Shown here: positions 11,338 to 21,602 of the stretch, one piece after another
Layout: every line of letters begins with the position of its first letter
Numbering within the stretch: position 1 is the stretch's first letter
NCBI RefSeq assembly: GCF_002091635.1
Contig: NZ_BDAC01000012.1
Span: forward strand, 62,001 to 126,000
DNA: 64,000 bases
Direction of reading: 5' to 3'
Origin: Pseudomonas indica NBRC 103045
Lineage (GTDB): Bacteria; Pseudomonadota; Gammaproteobacteria; Pseudomonadales; Pseudomonadaceae
The notes under the pieces: generated by a model
Databases searched by the model: none
The model's input: the letters and a program-made list of their open reading frames with translations, nothing else
What the model was told of the DNA's origin: nothing
Translations under genes and position numbers: made by a program

Positions 11338-11380
11338 CAAGCTGCAAGAGAAAAGCCGTGTAGCTCCTACTTGCAGCTTG
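11338..11380. repeat. Intergenic inverted repeat, CAAGCTGCAAG family, copy 1 (3' of tldD)
   Basis: A perfect 11-bp inverted repeat: CAAGCTGCAAG at 11338-11348 and CTTGCAGCTTG at 11370-11380, separated by 21 nt that contain AGAAAAGCCGTG. It begins 9 nt after the tldD stop, between the convergent tldD and darP genes. The same arms recur at 13371, 32528/32933 and 58182. The hairpin may also serve as a 3' processing barrier; no mobility gene is nearby. Confidence 0.85.
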
Positions 11381-11389
11381 TAGCTGTTT

Positions 11390-11911
11390 TTAGCGCAGAC
11401 CGCGTTTGGTTTCGTCCAGTTCGCGGATGTACTTGAAGATCTTGCGGGCGGCGGTCGGTGGTTTGTTCCGGGCGCTTTCCTGTTGGGCCTGGCGGACCAG
11501 TTGGCGCAGGTGCTGGCGATCGGCGTCGGGGTATTCGGCGACGAAGCTGTCGAGGACCTCGTCGTCTCCGCCCAGCAGGCGGTCGCGCCAGCGTTCCAGG
11601 GCATGGAAACGCTCGTTGTATTGACGGGTGGATGCGTCCACCTGCTCGACCAGGGCGAGGATGGCGTCGATGTCCTGGTCGCGCATCAGTTTGCCGATGT
11701 ACTGGATGTGTCTTTTACGGGCGATGTGGGCGGTGTGCTTCGGTGCTTCGGCAAGGGCACGACGCAATGGATCGGTCAGCGGCAGGCGGGCCAGCAGGTC
11801 GGGCTTGAGCGTGGTGAGGCGCTCGCCCAGCTCCTGCAGGGCATGCAGTTCGCGCTTGACCTGGGATTTGCTCTTCTCTTCGGAGAAGTCGTCGTCGAGA
11901 AATTCAGGCAT
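11390..11911 (-). CDS. darP: Ribosome-associated protein DarP (YjgA, DUF615)
   Basis: A 173-residue cytoplasmic helical protein of the YjgA family. In E. coli, DarP binds late 50S assembly intermediates at the peptidyl-transferase centre. The opening [21 protein letters not shown] and the blocks [27 protein letters not shown] and [12 protein letters not shown] are characteristic. The start at 11911 gives the normal length; a longer in-frame extension upstream is not supported. It lies antisense between tldD and pmbA, the order known in Pseudomonas (PA4473). Confidence 0.94.
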   Translation of the reverse strand: MPEFLDDDFSEEKSKSQVKRELHALQELGERLTTLKPDLLARLPLTDPLRRALAEAPKHTAHIARKRHIQYIGKLMRDQDIDAILALVEQVDASTRQYNERFHALERWRDRLLGGDDEVLDSFVAEYPDADRQHLRQLVRQAQQESARNKPPTAARKIFKYIRELDETKRGLR

Positions 11912-12013
11912 GGGGCGGGTCCGGTTGGAAACGCCGCCATGATAACCAGTCGGGGGCTGCTTGTCCGGCCCTGCCAGGTGACTGGTCCAGCAGGCTAGAG
12001 AAACGGAGTGGTT

Positions 12014-13360
12014 ATGAGTGAAGTAGCAGTGGTGGGACCGCAGGCGTTGCCGGAACTCGAGGCCAAGGTGGAACGCATCCTTGCCGAAGCCAAACGGCAG
12101 GGCGCCAGCGCCTGCGAGGTGTCGGTCTCGGTGGAGCAGGGGTTGTCCACCACCGTTCGGCAGCGTGAAGTGGAAACGGTGGAGTTCAACCGGGACCAGG
12201 GGTTCGGCATCACGCTCTATGTTGGCAAGCGCAAGGGCTCGGCGAGTACCTCGGCGAGCGGCGAGGACGCTATCCATGAAACCGTCGCGGCGGCCCTGGC
12301 GATCGCCAAGCACGCTTCGGAGGATGAGTGCGCGGGGTTGGCCGATGCGGACCTGATGGCCCGCGACCTGCCGGAGCTGGACCTGTTCCACCCCTGGCCG
12401 ATCACGCCGGAGCAGGCCGTCGAACTGGCCTTGAATTGCGAGGCGGCCGCCTTCGCCACCGATTCGCGCATCCGCAATGCCGACGGCACCAGCCTGAATA
12501 CCCATCAGGGTTGCCGTGTATACGGCAACAGCAACGGCTTCATCGGCGGCTATGCCAGTACCCGTCACAGCCTGAGCTGCGTAATGATCGCCGAAGGCGA
12601 AGGGCAGATGCAGCGCGACTACTGGTATGACGTCAGCCGCCAGGGCGAAGCATTGGCCGATCCGGCGAGCATCGGCCGGCATGCTGCGGAACGTGCTGTC
12701 CGCCGCCTCGGTGCGCGCCCGGTGCCGACATGCGAGGTGCCCGTGCTGTTCGCTGCCGAATTGGCCACTGGCCTGTTCGGGCATTTCCTGGCTGCGATTT
12801 CCGGCGGCAATATTTACCGCAAGTCTTCCTTCCTCGAAGGCGCTTTAGGGCAGCGGCTATTCCCCGAATGGATGAAGCTGGACGAGCGCCCGCATATTCC
12901 CCGTGCGCTGGGCAGTGCCACCTTCGATGGGGATGGCCTGGCGACCTATGCCAAATCGTTCATCGAGCAGGGCGAGCTGTTGTCCTACGTGCTCAGCACC
13001 TATTCCGGGCGCAAGCTGAACATGCCGAGCACCGCCAATGCCGGTGGTGTGCACAACCTATTCGTCAGCCACGGCGACGAAGACCAGGCTGCCCTGATCC
13101 GCCGAATGGGCCGTGGGCTGTTTGTGACCGAGCTGATGGGGCAGGGGCTGAACCTGGTGACTGGCGATTACTCCCGCGGTGCGGCGGGCTATTGGGTCGA
13201 GAACGGAGAGATCCAGTTCCCGGTTCAGGAAGTCACCATTGCCGGAAACCTGCGTGACATGTTCCTCGGCATCGCTGCAGTGGGCAAAGATCTGGAGCGG
13301 CGCAGTAGCATCAGCACGGGCTCGGTGCTCATCGAGCGGATGACAGTCGCGGGGAGCTAA
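12014..13360 (+). CDS. pmbA: Metalloprotease subunit PmbA/TldE
   Basis: A 448-residue TldD homologue forming the heterodimeric TldD/TldE protease. It has no HExxxH motif, as expected for the non-zinc subunit. Family blocks include [10 protein letters not shown] near residue 75, [18 protein letters not shown] near 190 and the C-terminal [23 protein letters not shown] 12014 has GGAG (12005-12008) at the right distance; GTG 12008 in frame is less likely. In P. aeruginosa an iron-regulated fagA-fumC1-sodM block follows pmbA; here npr follows directly, across a repeat. Confidence 0.96.
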   Translation: MSEVAVVGPQALPELEAKVERILAEAKRQGASACEVSVSVEQGLSTTVRQREVETVEFNRDQGFGITLYVGKRKGSASTSASGEDAIHETVAAALAIAKHASEDECAGLADADLMARDLPELDLFHPWPITPEQAVELALNCEAAAFATDSRIRNADGTSLNTHQGCRVYGNSNGFIGGYASTRHSLSCVMIAEGEGQMQRDYWYDVSRQGEALADPASIGRHAAERAVRRLGARPVPTCEVPVLFAAELATGLFGHFLAAISGGNIYRKSSFLEGALGQRLFPEWMKLDERPHIPRALGSATFDGDGLATYAKSFIEQGELLSYVLSTYSGRKLNMPSTANAGGVHNLFVSHGDEDQAALIRRMGRGLFVTELMGQGLNLVTGDYSRGAAGYWVENGEIQFPVQEVTIAGNLRDMFLGIAAVGKDLERRSSISTGSVLIERMTVAGS

Positions 13361-13370
13361 AAAGCAGCGT

Positions 13371-13451
13371 CAAGCTGCAAGCTTCAAGAAAAAAGCGTGA
13401 GCGTTTGCTGGAAGGGTGAGGTCCGCCTCAGCCTGGCTCGCTTGCAGCTTG
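13371..13451. repeat. Intergenic inverted repeat, CAAGCTGCAAG family, copy 2 (3' of pmbA)
   Basis: The left arm is CAAGCTGCAAGCTTCAAG (13371-13388) and the right arm is CTTGCAGCTTG (13441-13451), an exact inverse of the first 11 bases. The interior begins AAAAAAGCGTGAGC, resembling the interior of copy 1, and contains a small GAGGTCCGCCTC hairpin. It starts 11 nt after the pmbA stop and ends just before the convergent npr gene. The 18-nt left arm recurs exactly, inverted, at 32933-32950. Confidence 0.87.
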
Positions 13452-13457
13452 CGCGGT

Positions 13458-13730
13458 TTATTCGCCTTCGTCGAAGCGGTTGTTGATCAGTTCGATCAAG
13501 GCGTTCAGGGCATCGTCGTCCTGCTCGCCTTCGGTGTGGAGATGAATCGGCGTCCCCTTCCCGGCGGCGAGCATCATGACAGCCATGATGCTCTTGCCAT
13601 CGACGAGACTTTCCGGTGAGCGGCCTACCTTGACCTGGCAGGGGTAGCGTCCGGCAACGCCAACGAACTTGGCGGCTGCGCGGGCGTGCAGGCCGAGCTT
13701 GTTGATAATGGTGATTTCGCAGGCAGGCAT
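13458..13730 (-). CDS. ptsO: Phosphocarrier protein NPr of the nitrogen PTS (PtsO)
   Basis: A 90-residue HPr-family phosphocarrier passing phosphate from EI-Ntr (PtsP) to EIIA-Ntr (PtsN). The active-site motif NKLGLHARAA places His at residue 15, and the regulatory loop DGKSIMAVMMLAA is near 45-57. The tail is acidic (NRFDEGE), as in other pseudomonads. It is last in the minus-strand rpoN cluster, 19 nt after rapZ. Well-known Pseudomonas order rpoN-hpf-ptsN-rapZ-ptsO supports it. Confidence 0.96.
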   Translation of the reverse strand: MPACEITIINKLGLHARAAAKFVGVAGRYPCQVKVGRSPESLVDGKSIMAVMMLAAGKGTPIHLHTEGEQDDDALNALIELINNRFDEGE

Positions 13731-13749
13731 CGCGCTTTGAATCCTTCTT

Positions 13750-14607
13750 TCAGCGGAGGTCGCGGTGGCGAACCTGAACGTTCTTCAGTTGTTCTTTCAG
13801 GACCTGGCCTAGCCGCTCCGCCAGGTACACCGAGCGGTGGTGCCCGCCGGTACAACCGATGGCGATGGTGACATAGGCGCGATTGCTCGCGGCGAATCGC
13901 GGCAGCCACTTCTGCAGGTAACCGCGAATGTCCTGATACATGTCTTCGACATCGGGTTGCGCTGCCAGGTACTCGATCACTGGCTGGTCCAGACCGGAAA
14001 AGTCGCGCAGTTCCGGCTTCCAGTAAGGATTCGGCAGGCAGCGTACATCGAATACCAGATCCGCATCCACCGGCATGCCGCGCTTGAATCCGAACGACTC
14101 GACCAGAAAGGCCGTGCCGGGTTCCGGCTTGTTCAGCAGGCGCAGCTTGATCGTGTCGCGGAGCTGGTAGAGGTTGAGGTGGGTGGTATCGATCTTCAGG
14201 TCGGCCAGATCGGCGATCGGGCCGAGAAGGCCGCCTTCGTCATGGATCGCTTCGGCCAGGGAACGTGTTTCGTTGGTCAGTGGGTGCCGTCGTCGGGTCT
14301 CCGAGAAGCGCTTGAGCAACGTCTCGTCATCGGCGTCGAGATAGAGCACGTCACAGAGAATGTGGCGGGCGCGGACCTCTTCCAACAGGTCGGGGAAACG
14401 CTGCAAATGGCTGGGCAGGTTGCGTGCGTCGATGGATACCGCAACCTGCGGATGCAGCAGTTCGGTATGGAGCAACGCGCGTTCGGCCAGTTCAGGCAGC
14501 AAGCCGGCGGGCAGGTTGTCGATGCAATAGAAACCATTGTCCTCGAGTACGTCGAGGGCAGTGCTCTTGCCCGAACCGGAGCGTCCGCTGACGATGATCA
14601 GGCGCAT
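13750..14607 (-). CDS. rapZ: RNase adapter protein RapZ
   Basis: A 285-residue P-loop protein that in E. coli binds the sRNA GlmZ and hands it to RNase E, tuning glucosamine-6-phosphate synthesis. The Walker A motif GRSGSGKST is at residues 8-16. The C-terminal RNA-binding part has [17 protein letters not shown]. In pseudomonads no GlmZ pathway is established, so the local target is uncertain. It is in the conserved rpoN cluster between ptsN and ptsO. Confidence 0.96.
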   Translation of the reverse strand: MRLIIVSGRSGSGKSTALDVLEDNGFYCIDNLPAGLLPELAERALLHTELLHPQVAVSIDARNLPSHLQRFPDLLEEVRARHILCDVLYLDADDETLLKRFSETRRRHPLTNETRSLAEAIHDEGGLLGPIADLADLKIDTTHLNLYQLRDTIKLRLLNKPEPGTAFLVESFGFKRGMPVDADLVFDVRCLPNPYWKPELRDFSGLDQPVIEYLAAQPDVEDMYQDIRGYLQKWLPRFAASNRAYVTIAIGCTGGHHRSVYLAERLGQVLKEQLKNVQVRHRDLR

Positions 14608-14617
14608 GTCGGAAACC

Positions 14618-15082
14618 CTATCGGCCGTTCTGGATGTCTACCACCACCTGATACAGGGCTTCGCCGCTCGGCGCATGGCGCAGACGTTCGCGTACGTCGC
14701 CACGGTCGAGCATGCTGGCGATCTGGCGGAGCAGTTCGAGGTGTGCGTCGGTGGCCGCTTCGGGAACCAGCAGGACGAACAACAGATCGACCGGGGCACC
14801 GTCGATGGCATCGAAGTCCACGGGGGAATCGAGTCGGAGCAGAGCGCTGATCGGCGAGGTACAGCCGGGCAGCCGGCAATGGGGGATCGCGATGCCGTTG
14901 CCGAAGCCGGTGGACCCGAGCTTTTCGCGGGCGATCAGGCTCTCGAATATATCCTGGCTATCCAGCTCGGGCACTTCGCGAGCAACCAGGTTGGCTATCT
15001 GTTCGAGTACACGCTTCTTGCTGCCGCCCGGCACGTTCACCAGGGAACGGCCGGGGGTCAGGATATTTTCTAGTCGGATCAT
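14618..15082 (-). CDS. ptsN: Nitrogen regulatory protein PtsN (EIIA-Ntr)
   Basis: A 154-residue PTS EIIA domain, phosphorylated at His68 in [11 protein letters not shown], which regulates potassium uptake, nitrogen and sigma-54-linked functions. [15 protein letters not shown] is the standard opening, so ATG 15082 is used. No good Shine-Dalgarno sequence is visible before it (leader CTTTCTCCCTTCTT); since hpf ends only 16 nt upstream, translation may depend on coupling. A longer in-frame reading would overlap the hpf end and is not favoured. Confidence 0.95.
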   Translation of the reverse strand: MIRLENILTPGRSLVNVPGGSKKRVLEQIANLVAREVPELDSQDIFESLIAREKLGSTGFGNGIAIPHCRLPGCTSPISALLRLDSPVDFDAIDGAPVDLLFVLLVPEAATDAHLELLRQIASMLDRGDVRERLRHAPSGEALYQVVVDIQNGR

Positions 15083-15098
15083 AAGAAGGGAGAAAGCG

Positions 15099-15407
15099 TC
15101 AGCGGGCCATTGCACCCTGCTGGCGATTGAGCTGCTTTTCCTTGTGCTTGATCAATTGACGATCGAGTTTGTCGGTCAGAAGGTCGATGGCCGCGTACAT
15201 GTCTTCATGTTCGGCGTTGGCGACGACCTCGCCGCCGGCGATGTGCAGGGTGGCTTCGATTTTCTGCTTCAGTTTCTCAACCTCCATGATCACCTGCACG
15301 TTGGTGATTCGGTCGAAGTGGCGTTCCAATCGACTGAGTTTTTCAGCGACATAGTCGCGTAGGGCGTCGGTCACAACCAGTTGATGTCCACTGATGTTGA
15401 CTTGCAT
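15099..15407 (-). CDS. hpf: Ribosome hibernation promoting factor HPF
   Basis: A 102-residue short HPF/YfiA protein that binds the 30S decoding centre in slow growth and protects ribosomes. The opening MQVNISGHQLVVTDALRDYV and the block HLHIAG-like TLHIAGGEVVANAEHEDMYAAID are typical. GGAG lies just before the start on the minus strand. It lies directly downstream of rpoN, as in most gamma-proteobacteria. Confidence 0.96.
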   Translation of the reverse strand: MQVNISGHQLVVTDALRDYVAEKLSRLERHFDRITNVQVIMEVEKLKQKIEATLHIAGGEVVANAEHEDMYAAIDLLTDKLDRQLIKHKEKQLNRQQGAMAR

Positions 15408-15491
15408 ACCGCTTCTCCTTGTTGCCCGTGTGTATTAGAGACAGGCTAACGGGCCTGTCACCGGAACACTTTGGCCTGGGTCAATGCCGCG

Positions 15492-16982
15492 TCACATCAA
15501 TCGCTTGCGTTCGCTGGAGGGGGCTATCCCGAGCGACTCGCGGTACTTGGCGACCGTGCGACGGGCTACTTGAATGCCCTGTGCCTCCAGTAAACCAGCG
15601 ATCTTGCTGTCGCTCAACGGCTTTTTCGGATTTTCCGCCGCGACCAGTTTCTTGATGATCGCCCGGATCGCCGTGGAGGAGCATTCGCCGCCTTCGGAGG
15701 TGCTGACGTGGCTGGAGAAAAAGTACTTCAGTTCGTAGATCCCGCGCGGGGTATGCATGAACTTCTGGGTGGTCACCCGGGAAATGGTCGACTCGTGCAT
15801 GCCCACCGCTTCGGCGATGTCGTGCAGGACCAGGGGCTTCATCGCCTCTTCGCCGTATTCGAGGAAACCGCGCTGGTGTTCGACGATCTGGGTCGCCACC
15901 TTCATCAGGGTTTCGTTGCGGCTCTGCAGGCTCTTGATGAACCAGCGCGCCTCCTGCAGCTGATTGCGCATGAAGGTGTTGTCGGCGCTGGAGTCGGCGC
16001 GACGGACGAAGCCGGCGTAATGGGGATTGACCCGCAGGCGCGGTACCGCCTCCTGGTTCAGCTCCACCAGCCAGCGGTCGTTGTGCTTGCGCACCACCAC
16101 GTCGGGCACGACATATTCGGGCTCGCTGGCCTCGATCTGCGAACCGGGGCGCGGGTTGAGGCTCTGGATCAGTTCGATGACCTGGCGCAGCTCGTCTTCC
16201 TTGAGCTTCATGCGCCGCATCAGTTGGCTGTAGTCGCGGCTGCCGAGGAGGTCGAGGTAGTCGTTGGCCAGGCGCTTGGCTTCGTCCAGCCAGGGCGTGT
16301 CGGCGGGTAGCTGGCGCAGTTGCAGGGTCAGGCATTCACGCAGATCGCGGGCGCCCACGCCGGCAGGTTCGAACTGCTGGATGCGGTGCAGGACCACTTC
16401 CACTTCGTCCAGTTCGATGTCGAGCTCGGGGTCGAAGGATTCGAGGATTTCCTCAAGGCTTTCCTCGAGATAGCCGTTGTTGTCGATGCAATCGATGATG
16501 GTGGTGGCGATCAGGCGATCGGTGTCCGACATCGGTGCCAGGTTCAATTGCCAGAGCAGGTGGCTTTGCAGGCTTTCACCCGCGGAGGTGCGGGAAGTGA
16601 AATCCCACTCGTCGTCATCGCTGCTGGGCAGGCTGCTGGCGCTGGTCTGGTAGACGTCTTCCCAGGCGGTGTCGACCGGTAGTTCGCTGGGAATGCGCTC
16701 GTGCCATTCGCCGTCTTCCAGGGTTTCCACCGTAGGTGCGGCATCCTGGAAGGACACTTCCTGACTGCCGGGATTGGGCAACTCGTCGCCATCGGCCAAT
16801 GGGTCGGAGTTGTCGAAATCGTCGCCTTCCTCCTGACGCTCGAGCATCGGGTTGGATTCGAGAGCCTCCTGGATTTCCTGTTGCAAATCCAGGGTGGACA
16901 GTTGGAGCAGGCGGATGGCCTGTTGCAGCTGAGGTGTCATCGTCAGCTGCTGGCCCATCTTAAGGACTAGCGATGGTTTCAT
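15492..16982 (-). CDS. rpoN: RNA polymerase sigma-54 factor RpoN
   Basis: A 496-residue sigma-54 that recognises -24/-12 promoters and needs AAA+ activators; it governs nitrogen use, flagella and virulence in Pseudomonas. Region I is Gln-rich ([27 protein letters not shown]), an acidic region II follows at about 50-110, and the RpoN box [10 protein letters not shown] is near the C-terminus. The start at 16982 gives the known P. aeruginosa length (about 497). An in-frame extension upstream of 19 residues is not family-like. It heads the hpf-ptsN-rapZ-ptsO segment. Confidence 0.97.
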   Translation of the reverse strand: MKPSLVLKMGQQLTMTPQLQQAIRLLQLSTLDLQQEIQEALESNPMLERQEEGDDFDNSDPLADGDELPNPGSQEVSFQDAAPTVETLEDGEWHERIPSELPVDTAWEDVYQTSASSLPSSDDDEWDFTSRTSAGESLQSHLLWQLNLAPMSDTDRLIATTIIDCIDNNGYLEESLEEILESFDPELDIELDEVEVVLHRIQQFEPAGVGARDLRECLTLQLRQLPADTPWLDEAKRLANDYLDLLGSRDYSQLMRRMKLKEDELRQVIELIQSLNPRPGSQIEASEPEYVVPDVVVRKHNDRWLVELNQEAVPRLRVNPHYAGFVRRADSSADNTFMRNQLQEARWFIKSLQSRNETLMKVATQIVEHQRGFLEYGEEAMKPLVLHDIAEAVGMHESTISRVTTQKFMHTPRGIYELKYFFSSHVSTSEGGECSSTAIRAIIKKLVAAENPKKPLSDSKIAGLLEAQGIQVARRTVAKYRESLGIAPSSERKRLM

Positions 16983-17212
16983 GGCGACCTTATTTGCCGG
17001 CGCATCTGCGCCATCCACTACAGGGCGCTGAAGCGCCACCAGGAAGCAAATTATATGCCTGACTTCGTCTGCTTTGACTAGGCCGTGTCTTCAAATATTT
17101 CCCTTCTCATGTTGCTCGAGAAGCAGCTCGATGCCGCCGCGGCAAGGAAGGAAAAGGTAGCAGGCGATGCGCTGCATCCGTGCGTCCACCCGGAAATCGA
17201 TCTGGGTGGAGG

Positions 17213-17937
<725 letters not shown>

Positions 17938-17938
<1 letters not shown>

Positions 17939-18483
17939 TACTGGGGCTGCTCCGCAGGCTGTTCCTTCTTCCTCGGCTGGATGACCATGTCGATGCGCGG
18001 GCGCGGCGTCGTTACCTCGGCGCCGCTGGCGCGACCCGCGTTGACGATCTGGCGCTGGGTGTCATAGACGATCTTTTCGCCTTCGAAGGTGTTGCCTTCC
18101 TGGATGACCTTGGCCTGGTCGAGCAGGACGATGCGCTCGTTGGCGGCGAAGTACTGGATGGTCAGGCCGTAGGCCTTGACGATATCCTTGTCCACCGCCG
18201 GCTTCTGCTCGTAATACGCGGGCTTGCCGACAGCCGTGAAGACTTCGATGTCGCCGTTCTTGTTCTGCGTGATGGTTACCGTGTTGCCGGTGATCTTCAG
18301 GGTGCCCTGGGTGATCACGACGTCGCCGCGATAGACGGCTACGCCCTGCTTGTCGTCGAGCTCGGCGCTATCGGCTTGGACGCGGATCGGTTGGTCCCGG
18401 TCGCTGGGCAATGCCCATGCGCTTACGCTTCCCAGCGCGGCGCTCAAGCTGAGCAGAAGGGGGAGGGGGTTAACGAACCTCAT
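17938..18483 (-). CDS. lptA: LPS transport periplasmic protein LptA
   Basis: A 181-residue periplasmic beta-jellyroll protein bridging LptC and LptD. A signal peptide ends after about residue 24 ([14 protein letters not shown], then LPSDRDQP). The OstA-type pattern ([35 protein letters not shown]) is clear. The tail is Lys/Gln-rich. It overlaps the end of lptC by 14 nt and lptB by 1 nt. Confidence 0.96.
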
Positions 18484-19039
18484 GCTGGCCTCTTACGTTG
18501 GACAGCAGGAGCATCCTGCCATCATTCAAATACGCTTTCATTCCCTGTGCCGTGGTCACCCCGTTGGCGGCCTCGATTCTAACGGCTTGCTGGGTCTGCG
18601 CATATTCCTTCTCGGGGAACACGGTCAGGCGGCTGGTGGTGAGAATGGTCGGGCGGCCCTTGGCGTCGGTGCGTTCGACGCGGACGGCTTCGATCAGCTC
18701 GACTTCCTGGCCTTCGGGGGCGACTTCGCCGCGGTCGCTGCGCACGTGCCAGGGCAATTCGGTACCGCGATAGAGCAGCAGGTCCGGCTCGTTCAGCAGG
18801 GTGACGTCCGTGGCCTTGACGTGGTCCAGCCTGTCGGCGCGCATCTCGTAACGAAGTTTGCCGTCTTCCTGGAATTGCACGCTACGCGCGTTGATCGCAT
18901 AGAAGTCGATGGCGCTTTCGTCGACGGTTGCGACAGGGCGGTCCAGAAAGCTTTCCGGACGAATGTTCCAGTAGCCCACGGCGGCCAGCAGGGCCGCGAT
19001 CAGGCTGAGCAGGACGATGAAGCGCAGTTTACGCAGCAT
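18470..19039 (-). CDS. lptC: LPS export protein LptC
   Basis: A 189-residue bitopic inner-membrane protein that takes LPS from LptB2FG and gives it to LptA. One membrane segment lies at about residues 6-24 (FIVLLSLIAALLAAVGYW), followed by a periplasmic jellyroll with DRPVATVDESAIDFYAINA and TSRLTVFPEKEYAQT. It sits 8 nt after kdsC and overlaps lptA, consistent with one transcript. Confidence 0.95.
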   Translation of the reverse strand: MLRKLRFIVLLSLIAALLAAVGYWNIRPESFLDRPVATVDESAIDFYAINARSVQFQEDGKLRYEMRADRLDHVKATDVTLLNEPDLLLYRGTELPWHVRSDRGEVAPEGQEVELIEAVRVERTDAKGRPTILTTSRLTVFPEKEYAQTQQAVRIEAANGVTTAQGMKAYLNDGRMLLLSNVRGQHEVR

Positions 19040-19047
19040 GGTCGACC

Positions 19048-19572
19048 TTACAGATAGGCGGCCTGGGCGGCTTCGAGGCTGCCTTGGGCGCGCATGATCA
19101 ATTCGCAGAATTCCCGTGCGGCGCCTTCGCCGCCACGGGCCTGGGTCACGCCGTGGGCGTGCTGGCGAACGAAGGCATCGGCGCTCGCTACGGCCATGCC
19201 CAGGCCAACGCGGCGGATCACCGGCAGGTCGGGCAGGTCGTCGCCGAGGTAGGCGACCTGCTCGTAGCCGAGGCTGAGTTCGCTGAGCAATTCGTCGAGT
19301 ACCGCCAGTTTATCTTCCCGGCCCTGGTAAAGATGCTGGATGCCGAGGTTCTGCGCGCGCCGCTCGACCACCGGGGTCTTGCGTCCGCTGATGATGGCGG
19401 TGCGCACGCCGGAGTTGATCAGCATCTTGATGCCGTGGCCGTCCAGGGTGTTGAACGTCTTGAATTCGCTACCGTCGGTGAGGAAGTAGAGGCGGCCGTC
19501 GGTGAGAACGCCGTCTACGTCGAAGATCGCCAGTTTGATCGCCTGGGCGCGCTGCAAGAGATCGAGGCTCAT
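19048..19572 (-). CDS. kdsC: 3-deoxy-D-manno-octulosonate 8-phosphate phosphatase KdsC
   Basis: A 174-residue HAD phosphatase that removes phosphate from Kdo-8-P in LPS core synthesis. The nucleophile motif FDVDGVLTDG gives Asp18 and Asp20. SGRKTPVVERRA and YLGDDLPDLPV are the later HAD motifs. It overlaps the kdsD stop by one base. There is no cap domain, as in tetrameric KdsC. Confidence 0.96.
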   Translation of the reverse strand: MSLDLLQRAQAIKLAIFDVDGVLTDGRLYFLTDGSEFKTFNTLDGHGIKMLINSGVRTAIISGRKTPVVERRAQNLGIQHLYQGREDKLAVLDELLSELSLGYEQVAYLGDDLPDLPVIRRVGLGMAVASADAFVRQHAHGVTQARGGEGAAREFCELIMRAQGSLEAAQAAYL

Positions 19573-20546
19573 TACATGACTCCCGCGCGCAGCAGGTCAT
19601 GCATGTTCAAGGCGCCGATCGGGCGATCGTCCTTGTCGGTCACCACCAGAGCGTTGATCTTGAAGTCTTCCATGATTTTCAGGGCCTCGGCGGCGAGCAT
19701 TTCCGGGAGGATGGTTTTGCCGTGCACCGTCATCACTTCGTCGATGCAGGCCTGGCGGACGTCGATGCCGCGGTCCAGCGTGCGACGCAGGTCGCCGTCG
19801 GTGAAGACACCGGCCAGGCGTCCGTCCTGCTCCAGCACCACGGTCATGCCGAGGCCTTTCTCGGTCATTTCCAGCAGCGCTTCGCGCAGTGACGTGCCGC
19901 GCTGGATACGGGGCAGGCGATCGCCACTGTGCATCACATCCTCCACCTTGAGCAGCAGACGGCGGCCGAGTGCGCCGCCCGGATGGGAAAACGCGAAGTC
20001 CTCGGCAGTGAAGCCGCGTGCTTCCAGTAGCGCGATGGCCAGGGCATCGCCGAGGACCAGGCTGACGGTCGTCGAAGAGGTCGGTGCCAGGTTCAGCGGG
20101 CAGGCTTCCTGCGGGACACGGGCGTCCAGATTGACTTCCGCGGCCTTGGCCAGCGGCGAGTCCGGGTTGCCGGTCAGGCTGACGAGCGTGATGCCAAGGC
20201 GTTTGATCAGCGGCAGGAGGGTCACGATTTCGGCTGTGGAGCCGGAGTTGGACAGGGCCAGGACGATGTCGTCGCGGGTGATCATGCCCATGTCGCCGTG
20301 GCTGGCTTCGGCCGGGTGTACGAAGAAGGCGGGAGTACCGGTGCTGGCTAGGGTGGCCGCGATCTTGTTGCCGATGTGCCCGGACTTGCCCATGCCGACC
20401 ACCACGATGCGCCCCTTGCAGGCCAGCAGCAGTTCGCAGGCCCGCACGAAATCGCCGTTGATGCGGGAGAGCAGGGCCTCGACGGCTTCGAGCTCAAGGC
20501 GGATGGTGCGTTGGGCGGACTGGATCAGGCTGTGGGACTGGTTCAT
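19572..20546 (-). CDS. kdsD: D-arabinose 5-phosphate isomerase KdsD
   Basis: A 324-residue enzyme converting ribulose-5-P to arabinose-5-P, the first committed step to Kdo. An SIS domain occupies about residues 35-180 (VVGMGKSGHIGNKIAATLASTGTPAFF), followed by two CBS domains (VEDVMHSGDRLPR and VMTVHGKTILPEM). The ATG at 20546 gives MNQSHSLIQSA and the usual length. Much longer in-frame reading upstream runs across the divergent promoter region and into mlaF and is rejected. Confidence 0.96.
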   Translation of the reverse strand: MNQSHSLIQSAQRTIRLELEAVEALLSRINGDFVRACELLLACKGRIVVVGMGKSGHIGNKIAATLASTGTPAFFVHPAEASHGDMGMITRDDIVLALSNSGSTAEIVTLLPLIKRLGITLVSLTGNPDSPLAKAAEVNLDARVPQEACPLNLAPTSSTTVSLVLGDALAIALLEARGFTAEDFAFSHPGGALGRRLLLKVEDVMHSGDRLPRIQRGTSLREALLEMTEKGLGMTVVLEQDGRLAGVFTDGDLRRTLDRGIDVRQACIDEVMTVHGKTILPEMLAAEALKIMEDFKINALVVTDKDDRPIGALNMHDLLRAGVM

Positions 20547-20792
20547 GGGCAAACGACTGTGGCTGAACGAAAAGGCGACGATTATACCGGCAAAGGCGAA
20601 TTCGCTCACCTTTCTTGGAGCAGAACATCTGCGAAGCTGTCTCCAGGCTGAACAAAGACCTTTCCAGCCTTGGGGCGCCGAGTACTGCGATGTTATAGTG
20701 CGCGGCTTGTCCGGCCGGCCCGGCAGGCGGGTGCGGTGTCCCCATCGCGGGTCGCGGCGTCTGCCAGGGAGGCTGCATCGATAGGAGTCCAG
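20547..20792. promoter_or_regulatory. Divergent kdsD/mlaF promoter region
   Basis: A 246-nt gap between the minus-strand LPS block and the plus-strand mla operon. A good -10-like TATAGT at 20694-20699 faces mlaF; a matching -35 at normal spacing is not obvious. The mlaF ribosome site is AGGAG at 20783-20787. No repeat or coding potential was noted. Confidence 0.4.
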
Positions 20793-21602
20793 ATGAGCGC
20801 CGAGAACGACTACGCGGTCGAACTGAAGGGCGTGACCTTCAAGCGCGGTGCGCGCAGTATCTTCAACAACGTCGATATCCGAATCCCGCGCGGCAAGGTG
20901 ACGGGGATCATGGGGCCGTCCGGCTGCGGCAAGACGACCCTGCTGCGTCTGATCGCCGCCCAGCTCAAACCCTCCGCCGGCGAAGTATGGGTCAATGGGC
21001 AGAACCTGCCCAGGTTGTCGCGCAGCGAATTGTTCGACATGCGCAAGCAGATGGGCGTCCTGTTCCAGAGCGGCGCCCTGTTCACCGATCTCGATGTGTT
21101 CGAGAACGTTGCCTTTCCCCTGCGGGTGCACACCAAGCTGCCGGACGAAATGATCCGCGACATCGTGTTGATGAAGTTGCAGGCGGTCGGGTTGCGGGGG
21201 GCCATCGAGTTGATGCCGGATGAGCTGTCGGGCGGCATGAAGCGCCGCGTGGCGCTGGCCCGCGCCATCGCGCTGGATCCGCAGATCCTCATGTACGACG
21301 AGCCTTTCGTGGGGCAGGACCCGATCGCCATGGGCGTTCTGGTACGCCTGATCCGCCTGCTCAACGATGCGCTGGGTATCACCAGTATCGTGGTGTCTCA
21401 CGACCTCGCCGAGACGGCCAGCATCGCCGACTACCTGTTCGTGGTGGGCGATGGCCAGGTGCTTGGGCAGGGCACGCCGAAAGAATTGATGAATTCCGAT
21501 AACCCGCGTATCCGCCAGTTCATGCAAGGTACGCCGGACGGCCCGGTGCCTTTCCATTATCCGGCGCCCGATTACCGCGACGATCTTCTGGGAGGGCGCT
21601 GA
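20793..21602 (+). CDS. mlaF: Phospholipid ABC transporter ATP-binding protein MlaF
   Basis: A 269-residue ATPase of the MlaFEDB complex, which maintains outer-membrane lipid asymmetry by moving phospholipids. Walker [10 protein letters not shown] is near 40-48, the signature LSGGMKRR near 146 and Walker [14 protein letters not shown] near 165. ATG 20793 follows AGGAG with 5-nt spacing. The stop overlaps mlaE (TGATG). It starts the five-gene mla operon. Confidence 0.96.
   Translation: MSAENDYAVELKGVTFKRGARSIFNNVDIRIPRGKVTGIMGPSGCGKTTLLRLIAAQLKPSAGEVWVNGQNLPRLSRSELFDMRKQMGVLFQSGALFTDLDVFENVAFPLRVHTKLPDEMIRDIVLMKLQAVGLRGAIELMPDELSGGMKRRVALARAIALDPQILMYDEPFVGQDPIAMGVLVRLIRLLNDALGITSIVVSHDLAETASIADYLFVVGDGQVLGQGTPKELMNSDNPRIRQFMQGTPDGPVPFHYPAPDYRDDLLGGR

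Noticed and set aside
11338-13451. The CAAGCTGCAAG units as CRISPR repeats
   Set aside because: Copies are far apart, are inverted pairs, and have no regular spacers or cas genes.
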